From a virus: a stretch of DNA of 30,362 bases. Of the stretch, positions 29,277 to 30,362 are shown piece by piece. The DNA lies in IMG/VR virus record IMGVR_UViG_3300042879_001337, positions 1 to 30,362 of that record; one strand, 5' to 3'. The notes under the pieces are model-generated. The model saw nothing but the letters and a program-made list of their open reading frames with translations, did not search any database and was not told the DNA's origin. The translations under genes and the position numbers were made by a program. How positions within the stretch are numbered: the first letter of the stretch is position 1; every line of letters starts with the position of its first letter.

Positions 29277-30362
29277 GCGGTCAACCCTCCTGCAATATTG
29301 AACACATTGCTACTGTAAGATATAATACTTACCGCAGCGTGTTGACCAGCAGTCCTAAGTTTACCTTCAAAACTATTAAGTGTTGTTCCCGATCCAGTGA
29401 TTCCAACTGCACCAGCACCTATCTGAATCACAGTAGTATTGAATCCTACAGGCAAACCCGATGGAACGGTGAGGGTAACTCCACCAGCATTGCTCCATGT
29501 AATGATTTTACCATTGTCACTAGTTAATAAAGAATATGTCGTTCCTGTTAAAGCGTTGATTGCATTTGAAGTGATTCTATATCCACCGTCAGAAACAACA
29601 GCAGCACTAAAAGTTACTCCAGCAATTGGAACACCAAAGTTTGCCTGTGTAGTATTAATATTGAAAAGATTTGTACCAGTATTTCCAACTCCATTGTATA
29701 TCGTGAATACACCAGAAACATTTTCAAGGTAAGTATTGAATCCTGCTGCTGGTCCTCTTCCAAGTCTTATAGCACCAGTTCTGCTTGAAGCACCAGATGT
29801 TGCCTGTGCAATTCGCAGACCCGCACCATCGGTAGAGGCAACGATGTCTATGGTATTTGTAGTAGATGAAGCAGATAAAGTACCAAGTGTTGTTCCGCTT
29901 GTCACATAAAGACTAGCGGATGTTATACCAGCATTCATAACTTGAAGAACGCTGAATGTATTTCCTTCATTTGTTCTGGCAACATTCGTAACTGCACCAG
30001 TCAATCCATTTACAGAGGTGACGAGGTTTGGCGCGTATATGTTTGATGTAAATGTAACGCCATTAGTTACAGTAAATAATAAACCACCCTCAGATTCAAT
30101 ATCAATTTGTTTTGGAGAATACAGATAGATCCTATCGTATCCAGTGATTTGACTGTTTGTGCCAGCAATTTCAATTTCTCCAGCACTCAGTCCAAGTGGA
30201 TTGGGTGTGGCAAATATTCCAACTGTATCAGCATTTAAGTTAATTGAATCTCTTACTGCGGAAATGGCTAAAGAATCAGTTGCATTATTCATGTCAATGA
30301 ATTGAAGTCCACTAGATTCAATCAATACTCTTTCAGCAGTTTCTGTTCCATTTATGGTAATT
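29273..30362 (-). CDS. Tail-fibre-like structural protein, partial (5' end beyond the window)
   Basis: The reading frame is open to the window edge (the first complete codons read ITINGTETAERVLIESSG), so the true start lies outside. At least 355 residues are visible. They are rich in Gly, Thr, Ser, Asn and Val with repeats such as SVNGLTGAVTNVARTNEGN and ITWSNAGGVTLTVPSGLP, typical of phage fibres, where SVNGxTGxV repeats are common. The C-terminal 80 residues (GGVTLTVPSGLPVGFNTTV, then GSGTTLNSFEGKLRT and YSSNVFNIAGG) form a recognisable fibre tip-like domain seen in many phage proteins. Confidence 0.8.
   Translation of the reverse strand, partial: ITINGTETAERVLIESSGLQFIDMNNATDSLAISAVRDSINLNADTVGIFATPNPLGLSAGEIEIAGTNSQITGYDRIYLYSPKQIDIESEGGLLFTVTNGVTFTSNIYAPNLVTSVNGLTGAVTNVARTNEGNTFSVLQVMNAGITSASLYVTSGTTLGTLSASSTTNTIDIVASTDGAGLRIAQATSGASSRTGAIRLGRGPAAGFNTYLENVSGVFTIYNGVGNTGTNLFNINTTQANFGVPIAGVTFSAAVVSDGGYRITSNAINALTGTTYSLLTSDNGKIITWSNAGGVTLTVPSGLPVGFNTTVIQIGAGAVGITGSGTTLNSFEGKLRTAGQHAAVSIISYSSNVFNIAGGLTA

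Overview
This window looks like part of the genome of a T4-like (contractile-tail, Caudoviricetes) bacteriophage, probably aquatic and AT-rich. The evidence is a block of T4-type replication genes (DNA polymerase, UvsX recombinase, gp41-type helicase, gp61-type primase), phage nucleotide-metabolism genes (B12-dependent class II ribonucleotide reductase, ThyX, dUTPase), three tRNAs, T4-type late promoter motifs (TATAAATA) and virion or fibre genes. Two proteins carry modules typical of bacterial surface proteins, especially in Planctomycetota (Phycisphaerae-like): a C-terminal PEP-CTERM/exosortase sorting signal and an N-terminal dockerin-like EF-hand. I infer, without proof, a planctomycete-like host with an exosortase.

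Layout. Positions 1-8786 are transcribed rightwards. They hold a terminator, a late promoter, a large nucleotidyltransferase/HNH modular protein, a second modular protein built of small basic domains, two conserved small proteins, a protein with a ligase-like KxDG motif, and a probable lysis pair (three-TM holin-like protein and a unimolecular-spanin-like lipoprotein). Everything from 8769 to the right end is transcribed leftwards. Read in transcription order from the right end it is: fibre-like genes (one cut by the window edge), dUTPase, a DNA methyltransferase, an Nmad1/DUF1599-like protein, a DUF6065-like protein, the N-terminal half of DNA polymerase, a SpoU RNA methyltransferase, tRNA-Gln and two tRNA-Leu, a string of five tiny overlapping genes, a fibre-like gene, a Dps/ferritin-like small protein, the C-terminal half of DNA polymerase, uvsX, helicase, primase, an unknown gene, thyX, nrdJ, the PEP-CTERM protein, two related beta-helix proteins and a RuvC-like resolvase.

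How it works together. Early/middle leftward genes appear to be driven by a set of near-consensus sigma70 promoters with a constant 16-bp spacer (TTGACA-N16-TATAAT). In four cases the -10 box lies only 6-7 nt from the ATG, which predicts leaderless mRNAs for dut, both polymerase halves and the SpoU gene. Late genes have TATAAATA boxes. The polymerase is split at the tip of the fingers domain, between motifs A and B, with about 2.9 kb of unrelated genes between the halves. The polymerase C-terminus and the DNA methyltransferase C-terminus end in nearly the same peptide (NTLENLFG and NTLEQLFG), which suggests both dock on the sliding clamp.

The most interesting candidates are: the phage-borne, strongly promoted PEP-CTERM protein; the modular rightward proteins whose domains are separated by repeated NES-F/Y-like, (L/I)xE-ending motifs resembling T4 capsid-targeting and prohead-protease sites; the split polymerase locus; and the SpoU methyltransferase placed next to tRNA-Leu(CAA) and tRNA-Leu(UAA).
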